Assembly (NCBI GenBank): GCA_902464565.1
Contig: CABQJV010000037.1
Location: 1 to 17,234 of the forward strand
Direction: 5' to 3'
Source of the DNA: an uncultured Collinsella sp.
GTDB taxonomy: Bacteria; Actinomycetota; Coriobacteriia; Coriobacteriales; Coriobacteriaceae
Length of the DNA: 17,234 nucleotides
In this document: positions 14,702 through 17,234 of the stretch, piece after piece
How the letters are laid out: every line of letters starts with the position of its first letter
Position numbering within the stretch: the first letter of the stretch is position 1
Made by a program: the position numbers and the translations under genes
Notes under the pieces: generated by a model
Told to the model about the DNA's origin: nothing
Seen by the model: the letters and a program-made list of their open reading frames with translations, nothing else
Database searches by the model: none

Positions 14702-14751
14702 CATCCAACAAAAGGAATAAAGAAGAGCTCCGAAAAAGCGGCAACGGCCAA

Positions 14752-14998
14752 GTCCCCCAATCATCCCCAAAGTAGCGCGAGGTTTCGCGGCAAAGCCGCG
14801 AAACAGCGAAGGGGACGGAATACCCGACCAACTACGTCCTTCATCCGCCCACACAATCCAAGGACGTAGTCGTAGCAGGATCTGAGGGCTAACCTTTGCG
14901 GACACTCCGCAGGACGAAAGAACCCCCGCCGCAGTAGTGCGCAGCGGGGGTTCTTTCATGTCCGAGGACGTCCGCGAAGGTTAGCCCTCAGATCCTGC
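14752..14998. repeat. Nest of large palindromes between arcC and nifJ
   Basis: Three adjacent structures are visible. First, GTTTCGCGGC-AAA-GCCGCGAAAC (14782-14804), a perfect 10-base stem bracketed by GTCCCC (14752-14757) and GGGGAC (14811-14816). Second, ACTACGTCCTT (14831-14841) with AAGGACGTAGT (14860-14870), a perfect 11-base stem. Third, two 29-base arms (14875-14903 and 14970-14998) matching at 28 positions and enclosing the nifJ terminator. Each long arm or its flank can also fold locally: TGCGGA-CAC-TCCGCA (14897-14911) and GTCC-GA-GGAC (14960-14969). Confidence 0.85.
14916..14957 (-). terminator. Strong bidirectional terminator after nifJ
   Basis: GAAAGAACCCCCGC (14916-14929) pairs perfectly over 14 bases with GCGGGGGTTCTTTC (14944-14957). 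TTCTTTC lies on the 3' side on either strand. It lies about 50 bases after the nifJ stop codon, inside the long inverted repeat. Confidence 0.88.
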
Positions 14999-15008
14999 GG
15001 TGGGAGAC

Positions 15009-17234
<2,226 letters not shown>

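Larger units (their letters stand above)
14355..14751. other. AT-rich intergenic region upstream of arcC; no gene supported
   Basis: About 400 bases, much richer in A and T than the surroundings, especially 14420-14710. Short frames on plus (for example 14480-14665, GTG start) lack ribosome sites and conserved features. TATGCAC occurs twice (14653-14659, 14672-14678), and CTCG/CGAG half-palindromes are nearby. This is probably the arcC promoter region; several weak -10-like hexamers exist on minus, but no pair is clearly best. Confidence 0.5.

Noticed and set aside
14480..14775. Short plus-strand frames in the AT-rich region before arcC
   Set aside because: GTG or ATG starts lack ribosome sites, the composition looks non-coding and one frame crosses the hairpin at 14678-14701.

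Overview
The window looks like chromosomal DNA of a high-GC, strictly anaerobic gut actinobacterium, most likely Collinsella or a close Coriobacteriia relative. The evidence is a pyruvate:ferredoxin oxidoreductase, carbamate kinase, two LytTR-type two-component systems, GC-rich coding DNA with clear AAGGAGG-like ribosome binding sites, and a repeat element carrying the core GTCATTGGGGAC, which I associate with Collinsella from memory. The taxon is an inference; no rRNA or tRNA gene is present to confirm it.

Layout. All genes but one are on the minus strand, so they read right to left. From the right edge: (i) a 3' part of nifJ (15009-17234), ended by a terminator buried in a nest of large palindromes (14752-14998); (ii) a roughly 400-base AT-rich gap, then carbamate kinase arcC (13392-14354) with its own perfect terminator; (iii) a 104-base repeat made of nested inverted and tandem units (13181-13284), which overlaps the stop codon of the only plus-strand gene, a membrane-anchored C39-like cysteine peptidase (12183-13184); (iv) a 354-base divergent intergenic region rich in hairpins, then an APC amino-acid permease and an imidazolonepropionase-like amidohydrolase, which look like one transport-plus-hydrolysis operon; (v) a LytS/LytR-type kinase and regulator pair (HK2/RR2); (vi) a zinc-dependent phospholipase C-like protein, a UMF1/Atg22-type MFS transporter and a family 2 glycosyltransferase; (vii) a second, paralogous kinase/regulator pair (HK1/RR1), whose kinase overlaps the glycosyltransferase gene by 4 bases; (viii) a YfcE-type metallophosphoesterase, followed by about 240 bases with no convincing gene.

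How the genes may work together. Two related two-component systems bracket three genes that could act on lipids, envelope or transport, which suggests a duplicated sensory module controlling surface functions. The permease, amidohydrolase, carbamate kinase and PFOR all show strong codon bias, as expected of highly expressed energy or amino-acid metabolism. The substrate of the permease/amidohydrolase pair cannot be read from the sequence.

I did not find a CRISPR array, a prophage, an insertion sequence with transposase, or a defence system. The best candidates for something undescribed are non-coding: the palindrome nest after nifJ, the repeat element at 13181-13284, the structured divergent leader at 11829-12182, and a recurring arrangement in which an intrinsic terminator sits only 20-40 bases upstream of the next start codon.
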